Assembly (NCBI GenBank): GCA_964592405.1
Contig: CAZQBY010000003.1
Coordinates: forward strand, 92,836 to 108,326
Origin: CAZQBY01 sp964592405 [NCBI: uncultured archaeon]
GTDB taxonomy: Archaea; Altiarchaeota; Altiarchaeia; JAFGQM01
DNA: 15,491 nucleotides
Reading direction: 5' to 3'
Shown: piece after piece, positions 8,751 through 15,281 of the stretch
Position numbering within the stretch: position 1 is the first letter of the stretch
Layout: each line of letters starts with the position of its first letter
Program-made: the position numbers and the translations under genes
The notes under the pieces: model-generated
The model's database searches: none
What the model saw: only the letters and a program-made list of their open reading frames with translations
What the model was told of the DNA's origin: nothing

Positions 8751-9676
8751 GATTTACAAATCCGGAATACTTATGGTTTGTGCTCAGTGTGCCTGTGCTT
8801 GTGATTGTACACATAATAAGCCTTCGCTATCTCAAGCGACGGGCCTTGCTCTTCGCCAACTTCAAGGCAGTCGCCAGAGTCCTTGGCTCCAGCCGGGATC
8901 TCTCCAAGAACACCCTACCCTTTCTCCTAAAAACAATTGCCCTTACACTCCTCACACTGGCAGTTTCCGGCATAGTGGTGCAGGAAGAGGTTTTGAGAAC
9001 AGACTTTGATTTCATGATAGCCCTAGATGCTTCCTCCAGCATGCTTATAGATGACTATCAGCCCAGCCGCCTTGAAGCAGCCAAGGAGGCAAGTCTGCGA
9101 TTTATAGACTCACTGGCTAACACAAAAACGAGGGTTGGTGTCATGGAGTTTGGAAGTGTTGCCCTTACTGTCATATCACCGACTGATGATCTTGCAAGAG
9201 TGCGACAGGCTATAACAAATATCAGGCCGCAGACAGGAGGAACTGCCATAGGGGATGCGCTGGTGGCCTCCATCAACCAGCTTCTGCCATCCGAGCAGGC
9301 CAAGGCTGTAATCCTGCTTACGGACGGGCAAAGCAATGTCGGAACATCCCCTCTGGAAGCCCTTAAGCTGGCTGTTGAGGAGAATGTAGTGATATATGCC
9401 ATAGGAGTTGGGGCACCGGAGGGTGCAAGCTTTGAAAACCTGACACTCATCAGTAGGTTAGATGAAGAGACACTAAAAACGCTTGCAGATGGGACTGGTG
9501 GTAGATATTTCAGGGTGGATTCAGAAGATGAGCTCTATCAGACGTTCAACCAACTGGCAACCAAATCCACCGCGCTGGAAACTATAGTCCTTGCTCCTTA
9601 CCTCCTCCTAGCCGGTCTGGTTACGCTTATAGTAGAGTGGGTTATAATAAATATCAGATACAGGACAATACCCTAA
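8741..9676 (+). CDS. BatA-like membrane protein with von Willebrand factor A domain
   Basis: A 311-residue membrane protein; ATG 8741 lies inside the end of the DUF58 gene (10-base overlap). Hydrophobic helices are at about 11-29, 60-79 and 283-304. The vWA domain lies between helices two and three with a complete MIDAS metal site: DASSS (D96, S98, S100), TGGT (T168) and LTDGQSN (D195). The loop between helices one and two is basic (RYLKRRALLF), so by the positive-inside rule the vWA domain faces outside the cell membrane. Length and layout match bacterial BatA. Together with MoxR and DUF58 it forms a compact three-gene version of the Bat-type system; BatB, BatD and TPR members are absent nearby. 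The partner bound by the vWA domain is unknown. Confidence 0.9.
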   Translation: MEIGFTNPEYLWFVLSVPVLVIVHIISLRYLKRRALLFANFKAVARVLGSSRDLSKNTLPFLLKTIALTLLTLAVSGIVVQEEVLRTDFDFMIALDASSSMLIDDYQPSRLEAAKEASLRFIDSLANTKTRVGVMEFGSVALTVISPTDDLARVRQAITNIRPQTGGTAIGDALVASINQLLPSEQAKAVILLTDGQSNVGTSPLEALKLAVEENVVIYAIGVGAPEGASFENLTLISRLDEETLKTLADGTGGRYFRVDSEDELYQTFNQLATKSTALETIVLAPYLLLAGLVTLIVEWVIINIRYRTIP

Positions 9677-9737
9677 AGTAACCCAAAGGATAAAATATAA
9701 AGGATAATTGGCAGGGTTCCTACAACTTCCACAACCA

Positions 9738-10892
9738 CTATTTTGACATTATGTGGATAATGGAGGTGGCCCCACTCCCGCCCACATTATGGGCCAGGGC
9801 CCTATCACAGGCAACCTGTCTCTTGCCGGCCTCACCACGCAACTGCCATGTGAGTTCCACTGCCTGCTTTATGCCGGTTGCCCCCACTGGATGGCCACAG
9901 GCCTTTAGCCCTCCGGAGGTATTGACAGACACCTTCCCGCCCCTTTTGGTCAGACCATCTTCGGTTGCTTTCCCACCCTCACCCTTCTTGAAGAAACCAA
10001 TGTCCTCTATAGCCAATATTTCAGCTATTGTAAAACAATCATGTACTTCCGCAATGTCTATATCCCTCGGCTTCAGTCCGGCCTTCTTAAAGGCCTGTTC
10101 GGCCGCAAACCGCGTGGCCTTTAGCTGCGTCAGCGAAGCCCTGTCATGCAGGGAAAGGGCATCAGAAGCCTGTGCAGTTGAAAGTATCCTGATAGGTGTA
10201 TCCGTATATTTCTTGGCGATGTTGTCGCGCGTGAGTATAACGGCTGCAGCCCCATCGGTTACAGGCGAACAGTCAAGGAGTTTTAGGGGTTCGGCAATGG
10301 GTGCAGAATTTAAGACCTGCTCCAGAGTAACACGATATTGATACTGTGCATATGGATTCAGGGCCCCATTCTCGTGGTTCTTGACAGCCACGGCGGCCAT
10401 CTGCTCCTCGGTGGTGCCGTATTCATACATATGGCGTCTTGCTATGAGGGCATATAATGCCGGAAATGTGGCGCCAAAATTGCCTTCCCACTCAAAATCG
10501 GCCGCCCCCCCAAGGGTCGTTGCCACCTGAGAGACCGCCACATCAGACATTTTCTCTACTCCTCCGGCTATGACTATATCATGTTCGCCGGCACGTATGC
10601 TCAGTATTGCCTCACGAAGTGCTAGGCTCCCGGAAGCACATGCAGCCTCTACACGCGTAGCAGGGATAGGATTCAGTCCGCTTTGATCAGCTATAAGCGC
10701 GCCTATATGTTCCTGGCCTGTCAGCCGGCCGGCACTCATGCATCCGCCGTAGATGGCATCTATCTCCGGACCATCCACACCGGCATCCAAAATAGCCCGG
10801 ATTCCTGCTTCCGCCATAAGGTCCCTTAGCCCCTTGTCCCAGTGCTCCCCAAACTTCGTCATGCCAACACCAATGATTGAGACTCCTGTCAT
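9738..10892 (-). CDS. Archaeal thiolase (acetoacetyl-CoA thiolase of the mevalonate pathway)
   Basis: This thiolase joins two acetyl-CoA to acetoacetyl-CoA, the first step toward mevalonate and archaeal lipids. From ATG 10892 it has 384 residues. The nucleophilic cysteine is in EAACASG (C85). Other active-site motifs are HDCF (284-287) and the C-G-H-P motif (C332, H334) within KACGHPVGATG; NVGGSGAT lies near the C-terminus where bacterial thiolases have a second cysteine. That is the archaeal SCP2-like thiolase pattern. A TTG at 10898 would overlap the upstream stop by four bases. I prefer the ATG, two bases after that stop and preceded by GAGG, because it matches the usual family N-terminus (IIGVGMTKFG). 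It is co-transcribed with HMG-CoA synthase, its channelling partner in archaea. No DUF35 gene follows. Confidence 0.92.
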   Translation of the reverse strand: MTGVSIIGVGMTKFGEHWDKGLRDLMAEAGIRAILDAGVDGPEIDAIYGGCMSAGRLTGQEHIGALIADQSGLNPIPATRVEAACASGSLALREAILSIRAGEHDIVIAGGVEKMSDVAVSQVATTLGGAADFEWEGNFGATFPALYALIARRHMYEYGTTEEQMAAVAVKNHENGALNPYAQYQYRVTLEQVLNSAPIAEPLKLLDCSPVTDGAAAVILTRDNIAKKYTDTPIRILSTAQASDALSLHDRASLTQLKATRFAAEQAFKKAGLKPRDIDIAEVHDCFTIAEILAIEDIGFFKKGEGGKATEDGLTKRGGKVSVNTSGGLKACGHPVGATGIKQAVELTWQLRGEAGKRQVACDRALAHNVGGSGATSIIHIMSK

Positions 10893-10894
10893 CC

Positions 10895-11935
10895 TCAAAT
10901 TCCCTTTATCTTCCTTCTGAACTTGGCATAAACACCGTAGGTTATATACTCTTTATTGTCCATATATCTCTTTATCGGAACAGATCTCCTTCTGGCCTTG
11001 GTTATATTTTTTGTTACAGTTATATCAAAGGCATCACTTCCAGAGCCGCTACCGTATGAGACCATGAGTATCCTCTCCCCCGGCTTTGCCCGGTCGAGAA
11101 CGGAAACCAGTCCCAAGGGGCTCGAACCGGAATAGGTATTGCCTATCTGTGTAACTACCAAACCCGGCAGGAGCTTCTCTTTTGGAATGTCCAGTTTTTT
11201 TGCCAGCCTGAGCGGGAACTTCCCGTTTGGCTGATGGGGGACAAAATAATCGTAGTCAGAAAGCTCGGTGCCTGCCTCCTCCATGAGTTTGACGGCCGCA
11301 CCGATGCTGTGCCTGAAGTAGGCCGGCTCTCCTGTAAACCTGCCGGCATGGCGCGGAAACTCCTCGCCCTCTCTGCGCCAGAAGTCGGGGGTATCAGTTG
11401 TAAAGGTGCATGTATGGTTGATATTGGCCACGTTGCCCTTTTCCCCTATGATGAACGCCGCTCCTCCGGCAGCTGCAGTGTACTCCAAGGCATCATTGGG
11501 CCGGCCCTGTGCAGTATCGGCACCGATGGCCATGCCATATTCCACCATGCCGCTTTTGACCAGTCCCATACATATCTGCATTCCGGCAGTTCCGGCCTTA
11601 CAGGCAAACTCCAGATCCGCTGCCATAACAGATGGTGTCACACCAAGAGTCTCTGCAACTATGGCCGCACTCGACTTGACTGCATATGGATGCGACTCAG
11701 AACCTACATAAACAGCCCCTATTTTTTCGGCATCTATAGCCGCCATTCTGAGTGCATTTCTGGCAGCTTCTACCGATATTGTAACCGTATCCTCGTCTAT
11801 AGCAGGGACTGACTTCTCCCTGACCAACAGGCTATCACCTATCCGCTTTCCATCCTCATTCCAGACGGAGGCGATCTCCTTGGTTGTTATTCTGTATCGG
11901 GGGATATACCCTCCATAACCAACTATCCCTATCAT
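10895..11935 (-). CDS. Archaeal hydroxymethylglutaryl-CoA synthase
   Basis: HMG-CoA synthase condenses acetyl-CoA with acetoacetyl-CoA, the second step of the mevalonate route to isoprenoid lipids. From ATG 11935 it has 346 residues, the usual archaeal size, and the start IGIVGYGGYIPRYRI is typical. Active-site residues are visible in that numbering: E80 (GSESHPYAVK), C112 (LEFACKAGTAG) and H234 (FVPHQPNGKF), plus the GNTYSGSSPLG loop. An in-frame GTG at 11944 would add three residues and is less likely. The thiolase ATG follows the stop by two bases, so the pair is translationally coupled. In studied archaea the two enzymes form a complex that passes the intermediate directly, held together by a DUF35 protein that is not encoded here. 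An 11-base tandem duplication crosses the start codon. Confidence 0.94.
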   Translation of the reverse strand: MIGIVGYGGYIPRYRITTKEIASVWNEDGKRIGDSLLVREKSVPAIDEDTVTISVEAARNALRMAAIDAEKIGAVYVGSESHPYAVKSSAAIVAETLGVTPSVMAADLEFACKAGTAGMQICMGLVKSGMVEYGMAIGADTAQGRPNDALEYTAAAGGAAFIIGEKGNVANINHTCTFTTDTPDFWRREGEEFPRHAGRFTGEPAYFRHSIGAAVKLMEEAGTELSDYDYFVPHQPNGKFPLRLAKKLDIPKEKLLPGLVVTQIGNTYSGSSPLGLVSVLDRAKPGERILMVSYGSGSGSDAFDITVTKNITKARRRSVPIKRYMDNKEYITYGVYAKFRRKIKGI

Positions 11936-11954
11936 CCTGAACACATCCTGAACA
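11933..11954. repeat. 11-base tandem duplication across the HMG-CoA synthase start codon
   Basis: CATCCTGAACA occurs twice head to tail (11933-11943 and 11944-11954). The first copy contains the HMG-CoA synthase ATG on the minus strand. The second copy supplies another ATG at 11946, out of frame, opening a four-codon frame (Met-Cys-Ser-Gly) whose TGA stop overlaps the true start as ATGA. Confidence 0.9.
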
Positions 11955-11991
11955 CGGACAAGCCGTGAATTTGTTTAGTTAGCAAAATTCT

Positions 11992-12000
11992 CTTAAAAAA
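11992..12000 (-). promoter_or_regulatory. TATA-like box for the HMG-CoA synthase-thiolase operon
   Basis: On the minus strand TTTTTTAAG, centred near 11996, predicts a transcription start near 11970 and a leader of roughly 35 bases. This is the only strongly AT-rich box in the right place. It is a pattern match only. Confidence 0.35.
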
Positions 12001-12116
12001 GGAACCTGCACATCCTGCAAATCTGCCCTGACTCCAGGCTCCGGTCCCGCGGAAACGCTACCTTTGCCCGTCACTTAGGACTATTACATGCCTAAAGGCT
12101 TAAAAATGGCCCAAAA

Positions 12117-12126
12117 GCTTTTTATC
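12117..12126 (+). promoter_or_regulatory. TATA-like box for the AbrB operon
   Basis: GCTTTTTATC is preceded by CCCAAAA, which could serve as a TFB recognition element. The centre near 12122 predicts a start near 12148, inside the inverted repeat at 12136-12155 and about 17 bases before ATG 12165. The palindrome AAAAGCTTTT at 12113-12122 overlaps the box. Confidence 0.45.
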
Positions 12127-12135
12127 CATTAAGTA

Positions 12136-12155
12136 AGAAAATAAGACGATTTTCT
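12136..12155. promoter_or_regulatory. Inverted repeat, candidate AbrB autoregulation site
   Basis: AGAAAAT (12136-12142) and ATTTTCT (12149-12155) are perfect 7-base arms around a 6-base centre. The predicted transcription start falls within the repeat, ten to thirty bases before the AbrB start codon. AbrB/MazE-type antitoxins commonly repress their own operon from such palindromes. The link to this protein is inferred from position alone. Confidence 0.45.
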
Positions 12156-12164
12156 GATTTTGAG

Positions 12165-12398
12165 ATGGACAAGGAACTGACGACGCTTTCTTCAAAAGGG
12201 CAGCTGGTTATACCCAAGTCCTTCCGCCAGAAGCTTAAGCTCAGGACAGGAGACTTTCTGGGAATGATACTGGTAGATGACATCATCGCCATGAAAAAAA
12301 TTGAGGTTCCGGCGGAGAAAATAGAGAAAAAACTCAGCCAGGCACAGCGGGAAAGGGAATTTACATTTGAGGAGTTGCTTTACCCAAAGAAAAAATGA
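12165..12398 (+). CDS. AbrB/MazE/SpoVT-like DNA-binding protein (possible antitoxin)
   Basis: A 77-residue protein with the swapped-hairpin AbrB domain at its N-terminus: TTLSSKGQLVIPKSFR, then LKLRTGDFL, a strand LVDDIIAMKKI, and a charged tail rich in Lys and Glu ending EELLYPKKK. The domain forms a DNA-binding dimer, and the free tail is where antitoxins of this family usually hold a toxin. ATG 12165 is the only good start; it directly follows a short leader with the inverted repeat described separately. Its TGA overlaps the next gene's ATG as ATGA, tying the two genes together translationally. In toxin-antitoxin operons the antitoxin often comes first, as here. It could also be a plain transcription regulator. 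The family assignment is confident; the role is not. Confidence 0.88.
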   Translation: MDKELTTLSSKGQLVIPKSFRQKLKLRTGDFLGMILVDDIIAMKKIEVPAEKIEKKLSQAQREREFTFEELLYPKKK

Positions 12399-12997
12399 GA
12401 AGGCCACAAACCAAAGCCGTCCCCAAACACAGAAGCGGTGCCGATCCTCGACATTTTACCATAAGAGAGGCTGAGAAGTGGACCTACATGGACAGGAGCC
12501 CACATGGATGGAAGGCTGTTAATAACAGGATAGTGCCATATCCATCACCAAAACCACACATGATTCTATACGACAAGACAGGAACTCCCAGATTTGTCCT
12601 CAGGTATGAAATGGAGGAGAGGGGGCCCATTAGAATACAGAGCATCCAGAGGGAGAGGACCCAGTATGAGGGAGAGCCACCAGACCATAAGTGGTCTGCA
12701 GAAAAAGAAACCGCAAAAAGCAAGGAGTTTCAAAAACATCTTGGAGGCGTACACCCGGCAGAGTTCCTGCTATCAGAATTTCTTACCAGACACAGAGATG
12801 AGATAGTCAGGCGAATGAAAGATGGCAACCCTGGAGTAGTCCTCTCTCTAAGAGAGAGTTCACTGCATTTTAAAGACCTATACGGCCCTTTGATAGACCG
12901 GTTTTTTGGAGGAAGACCTATAAGGAAAGAAAGGGACTTACGTGAGTATGAATTGAGCCCCAGAAAAAAACGGGTAAAAGAGATTTTGGGTATTTAA
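12395..12997 (+). CDS. Unrecognised 200-residue basic protein coupled to the AbrB-like gene
   Basis: I do not recognise this protein. It is cytosolic, rich in Arg, Lys and His, with no signal peptide or membrane helix. Visible segments are: a Pro/Arg-rich N-terminus with HFTIREAEKW near 20-29; a probable beta-hairpin PHMILYDKTGTPRFVLRYEM (54-73) followed by IRIQSIQRER (79-88); an amphipathic helix GVHPAEFLLSEFLTRHRDEI (118-137); and a basic C-terminal tail (SPRKKRVKEI). It is not a PIN, RelE or MazF toxin by motif. The ATGA overlap with the AbrB gene makes a functional pair likely, so it is a candidate toxin or nucleic-acid-binding partner. The next gene (PINA-like) starts 30 bases downstream and may be co-transcribed, but it has its own GGAAG ribosome site. 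Confidence 0.75.
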   Translation: MRRPQTKAVPKHRSGADPRHFTIREAEKWTYMDRSPHGWKAVNNRIVPYPSPKPHMILYDKTGTPRFVLRYEMEERGPIRIQSIQRERTQYEGEPPDHKWSAEKETAKSKEFQKHLGGVHPAEFLLSEFLTRHRDEIVRRMKDGNPGVVLSLRESSLHFKDLYGPLIDRFFGGRPIRKERDLREYELSPRKKRVKEILGI

Positions 12998-13027
12998 CAG
13001 GGGGAATTCAAAATAAAGAAGGAAGAA

Positions 13028-14821
13028 ATGAAACCAAAAAGGATACTGGCCGACACCTCCGTCATAATCGATGGCAGGGTATCGGAGAATTATACGGACG
13101 GCAAGACGGAAGTGCTTATACCCAAGGTGGTCATACAGGAACTTGAACATCAAGCCAATGTGGGTAAGAGTGTCGGTGATGAGGGACTCGCTGAACTGGC
13201 TAAGTTGCAGGAGCTTCACAAAAGTAAGAAAATCTTACTCAAATTCGTGGGCGAGACTGTTGGGGAGAAAGAGATTAAACATGCCTATACGGGGCGGATT
13301 GATGAAATAGTTCGTGAGCTGGCAGTGAAACATGGAGCAACACTGGTAACATCTGACAAGACTCAGGCCAGTGTGGCAAAAATCTATGGCATACCCTGCA
13401 TATACTATGAGCCGATTATACCTGCAAAGAAAGAGAAACTTATGCTGGAGCAATATTTTGATAACCGCACAATGTCCGTGCATCTTAAGGAGGGTGTTGA
13501 GCCATATGCAAAGAAGGGAAAGCCGGGCGAGTGGAACATGGTCCGGATCAGCAATAGACCAATGAAGAGGGAGGAAATCGAGGCCATAATCGAAGAGGTG
13601 ATAGAAGAGTCCCGGAGGAAGCGGGGACTCATTGAGATAGATAGAAGAGGCTGTACTGTTGTTCAGCTGGGACCCCACCGGATTGTTATAAGCAGATTTC
13701 CGTTCTCAGAAGCAACTGAGATAACTGCGGTAAGACCGATAAAAAGCCTGAAACTTGAGGATTACAAGATGTCAGAAAAACTCAAAAAGCGTCTGGAAAA
13801 GAAGGCAGAAGGCATTCTTATTGTGGGACCGCCGGGAGCAGGAAAGTCAACATTTGCGCAGGCACTTGCAGAGTTTTATGCTTCCTTGGGAAAGACAGTC
13901 AAAACAATGGAGCATCCCCGTGATCTGCAGGTATCCAAGGAGATAACGCAGTATGGTCCGTTGGATGGTTCAATGAAGAATACAGGAAACATACTGCTCC
14001 TAGTCAGACCGGACTACACCATATATGACGAGGTAAGAAAAGGTCCGGATTTTGTCATATTTGAGGATTTGAGACTCGCAGGTGTGGGGATGGTCGGTGT
14101 GGCACATGCTGCAGCCCCTATAGACGCCATACAGAGATTCATTGGCAGGGTGGAGCTGGGCGTCATACCACAGGTGGTAGACACACTGATATTCATAAGG
14201 GGGGGAAAGATCGCCGCAGTCTATACCCTGAATATGAATGTCAAGGTTCCCACAGGCATGACAGAACAGGATCTCGCACGCCCTGTGGTTGAAGTCAGGA
14301 ACTTCGATACCGGCGATCTTGAGTATGAGATATATACCTATGGCGAGGAGGTGGTGGTCATACCTGTCAGGGAGGTAGCCGCCAAACAGGCCAAGGAATT
14401 CAACCGCATAAGTGAGGATTTATACGAGCGGATAAGGAGATATGCTCCCGAAGCAGAAATCGAAAATTTTGGAAAGAGCGTTAATGTCTTTGTCCCTCCC
14501 CGGCAGATGAAAAAGCTCATCGGCAGAGGTGGACAGATAGTCGGCGGGATAGAACGGGAGTTTGGCGTCAGCATAAATGTCATGCCATTGAGCGGCGGGC
14601 AGGGCATCGTTGCACGAGGTCTGGGAAAGAACATCACGCTCGATGTGGGCAGACAAAATGCCGGGCAGTATGTGAAGATCTACTGTGGTGATGATTATAT
14701 ATTAACCGCAGTGGTTAACAAGCGCGGGGAGATAACAGTCAAGCGCAGGACCAAGAATGGCAGGAAGCTGGCAGCTGCACTGGACTCCGGAAAGAAGTTG
14801 AGGTATGAGCCCGTGATTTAG
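13028..14821 (+). CDS. PIN domain-ATPase-KH protein (archaeal PINA-like)
   Basis: A 597-residue cytosolic protein of the archaeal PIN-ATPase family. Domains in order: PIN nuclease-like domain, about 1-130, with acidic residues D9 (LADTSVIIDGR), E38/E40, D92 and D110 (LVTSD); a linker and N-terminal ATPase subdomain, about 150-245; a VirB11/PilT-type ATPase with Walker A GPPGAGKST (267-275), an acidic FVIFEDLR segment (343-350) and a conserved His in VGVAHA (H360); then a KH domain with IGRGG at 498-502; and about 80 further residues. The Sulfolobus homologue PINA is a hexameric ATPase linked to Holliday junction branch migration, so a role in recombination or repair is likely. The KH domain suggests nucleic-acid binding. 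The PIN acidic residues appear present, so nuclease activity cannot be excluded. ATG 13028 follows AAGGAAG. Convergent with aEF-1beta (9-base gap). Confidence 0.93.
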   Translation: MKPKRILADTSVIIDGRVSENYTDGKTEVLIPKVVIQELEHQANVGKSVGDEGLAELAKLQELHKSKKILLKFVGETVGEKEIKHAYTGRIDEIVRELAVKHGATLVTSDKTQASVAKIYGIPCIYYEPIIPAKKEKLMLEQYFDNRTMSVHLKEGVEPYAKKGKPGEWNMVRISNRPMKREEIEAIIEEVIEESRRKRGLIEIDRRGCTVVQLGPHRIVISRFPFSEATEITAVRPIKSLKLEDYKMSEKLKKRLEKKAEGILIVGPPGAGKSTFAQALAEFYASLGKTVKTMEHPRDLQVSKEITQYGPLDGSMKNTGNILLLVRPDYTIYDEVRKGPDFVIFEDLRLAGVGMVGVAHAAAPIDAIQRFIGRVELGVIPQVVDTLIFIRGGKIAAVYTLNMNVKVPTGMTEQDLARPVVEVRNFDTGDLEYEIYTYGEEVVVIPVREVAAKQAKEFNRISEDLYERIRRYAPEAEIENFGKSVNVFVPPRQMKKLIGRGGQIVGGIEREFGVSINVMPLSGGQGIVARGLGKNITLDVGRQNAGQYVKIYCGDDYILTAVVNKRGEITVKRRTKNGRKLAAALDSGKKLRYEPVI

Positions 14822-14830
14822 TCGGGATTT

Positions 14831-15082
14831 TTATATGAGGGTAACACCGGTAACTTCTACACTCTGCACACCCTCCATGGCGCGTATTTTTTCCTCAAGT
14901 TTGTCAGTCCCACCTTCCGAATCCGGTCTGATGAACTGCACCTCCAAGCAATTCAGGCCAAAGGCTACAGGCTTTTTTGCGATGGTATGGGGCTCCAGCT
15001 CCTCAATCTTGGCCTGAAGCCTGTCAAGATCCACATCAGGACCTGTGGGCATTACCCTTATGACTGAAAGTACATCACCCAT
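14831..15082 (-). CDS. ef1b: Translation elongation factor 1-beta (aEF-1B)
   Basis: The nucleotide exchange factor for elongation factor 1-alpha; it swaps GDP for GTP during translation. It has 83 residues, close to the family norm of nearly 90. The start MGDVLSVIRVMPTGPDVDLD, the middle IAKKPVAFGL and the end GVQSVEVTGVTLI are all characteristic. The reading frame is open for 14 more codons upstream, but that stretch is the zinc-ribbon gene read in another frame. ATG 15082 fits the family exactly and begins one base after the zinc-ribbon stop codon (TAA-G-ATG), so the two genes are translationally coupled. The pairing of these two genes is common in archaea. No oddities. Confidence 0.95.
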   Translation of the reverse strand: MGDVLSVIRVMPTGPDVDLDRLQAKIEELEPHTIAKKPVAFGLNCLEVQFIRPDSEGGTDKLEEKIRAMEGVQSVEVTGVTLI

Positions 15083-15083
15083 C

Positions 15084-15239
15084 TTAGGGACCCTCAAACC
15101 CGCACTTGGGGCAGGTATATGCATTGTTTAGAGACCTGCAGTGTTTGCATCTGGTTATCGTCTCCCCACAGCTGGGGCAGGGAAACTCCACAATAACTGC
15201 AGATTTTGCGCCGCAGGTCATGCAGGTTTTCTCAACCAT
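15084..15239 (-). CDS. Small zinc-ribbon RNA-binding protein (HVO_2753/COG2888 type)
   Basis: A 51-residue protein. Four CxxC pairs are present: C6/C9 (CMTC), C21/C24 (CPSC), C31/C34 (CKHC) and C43/C46 (CPKC), enough for two zinc sites. The spacing and the ends (MVEKTCMTCG, then TCPKCGFEGP) match the archaeal family annotated as predicted Zn-ribbon RNA-binding protein involved in translation. It lies just before aEF-1beta, its usual neighbour. ATG 15239 lies only a few bases after the predicted transcription start, so the mRNA is nearly leaderless. A Haloferax member of this two-zinc-finger type affects motility and biofilm formation; whether that applies here is unknown. Confidence 0.92.
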   Translation of the reverse strand: MVEKTCMTCGAKSAVIVEFPCPSCGETITRCKHCRSLNNAYTCPKCGFEGP

Positions 15240-15262
15240 TTTAGCGTCTTGTTTTATTTTTG

Positions 15263-15272
15263 TTTTATAAAA
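15263..15272 (-). promoter_or_regulatory. TATA box for the zinc-ribbon/aEF-1beta operon
   Basis: The minus strand reads TTTTATAAAA, a near-ideal archaeal TATA box, centred near 15268. A start about 26 bases on falls near 15242, three bases before ATG 15239. This predicts a nearly leaderless transcript. The box is nearly palindromic, so it could also drive plus-strand transcription into the terminal repeats. Confidence 0.6.
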
Positions 15273-15281
15273 ATCAATTAA

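Noticed and set aside
9677-9737. A terminator or small RNA in the gap between the convergent vWA and thiolase genes.
   Set aside because: The only pattern is two AAAGGATA boxes 14 bases apart; there is no strong hairpin or T-tract.
12001-12110. A C/D-box or other small RNA between HMG-CoA synthase and the AbrB gene.
   Set aside because: The segment is G+C-richer than its surroundings, but I find no C box and D box pair at proper spacing and no long stem.
13028-13420. The PIN domain downstream of the AbrB gene as a VapC toxin.
   Set aside because: It is the N-terminal part of a 597-residue PIN-ATPase-KH protein, a conserved archaeal family, and not a free-standing small VapC.
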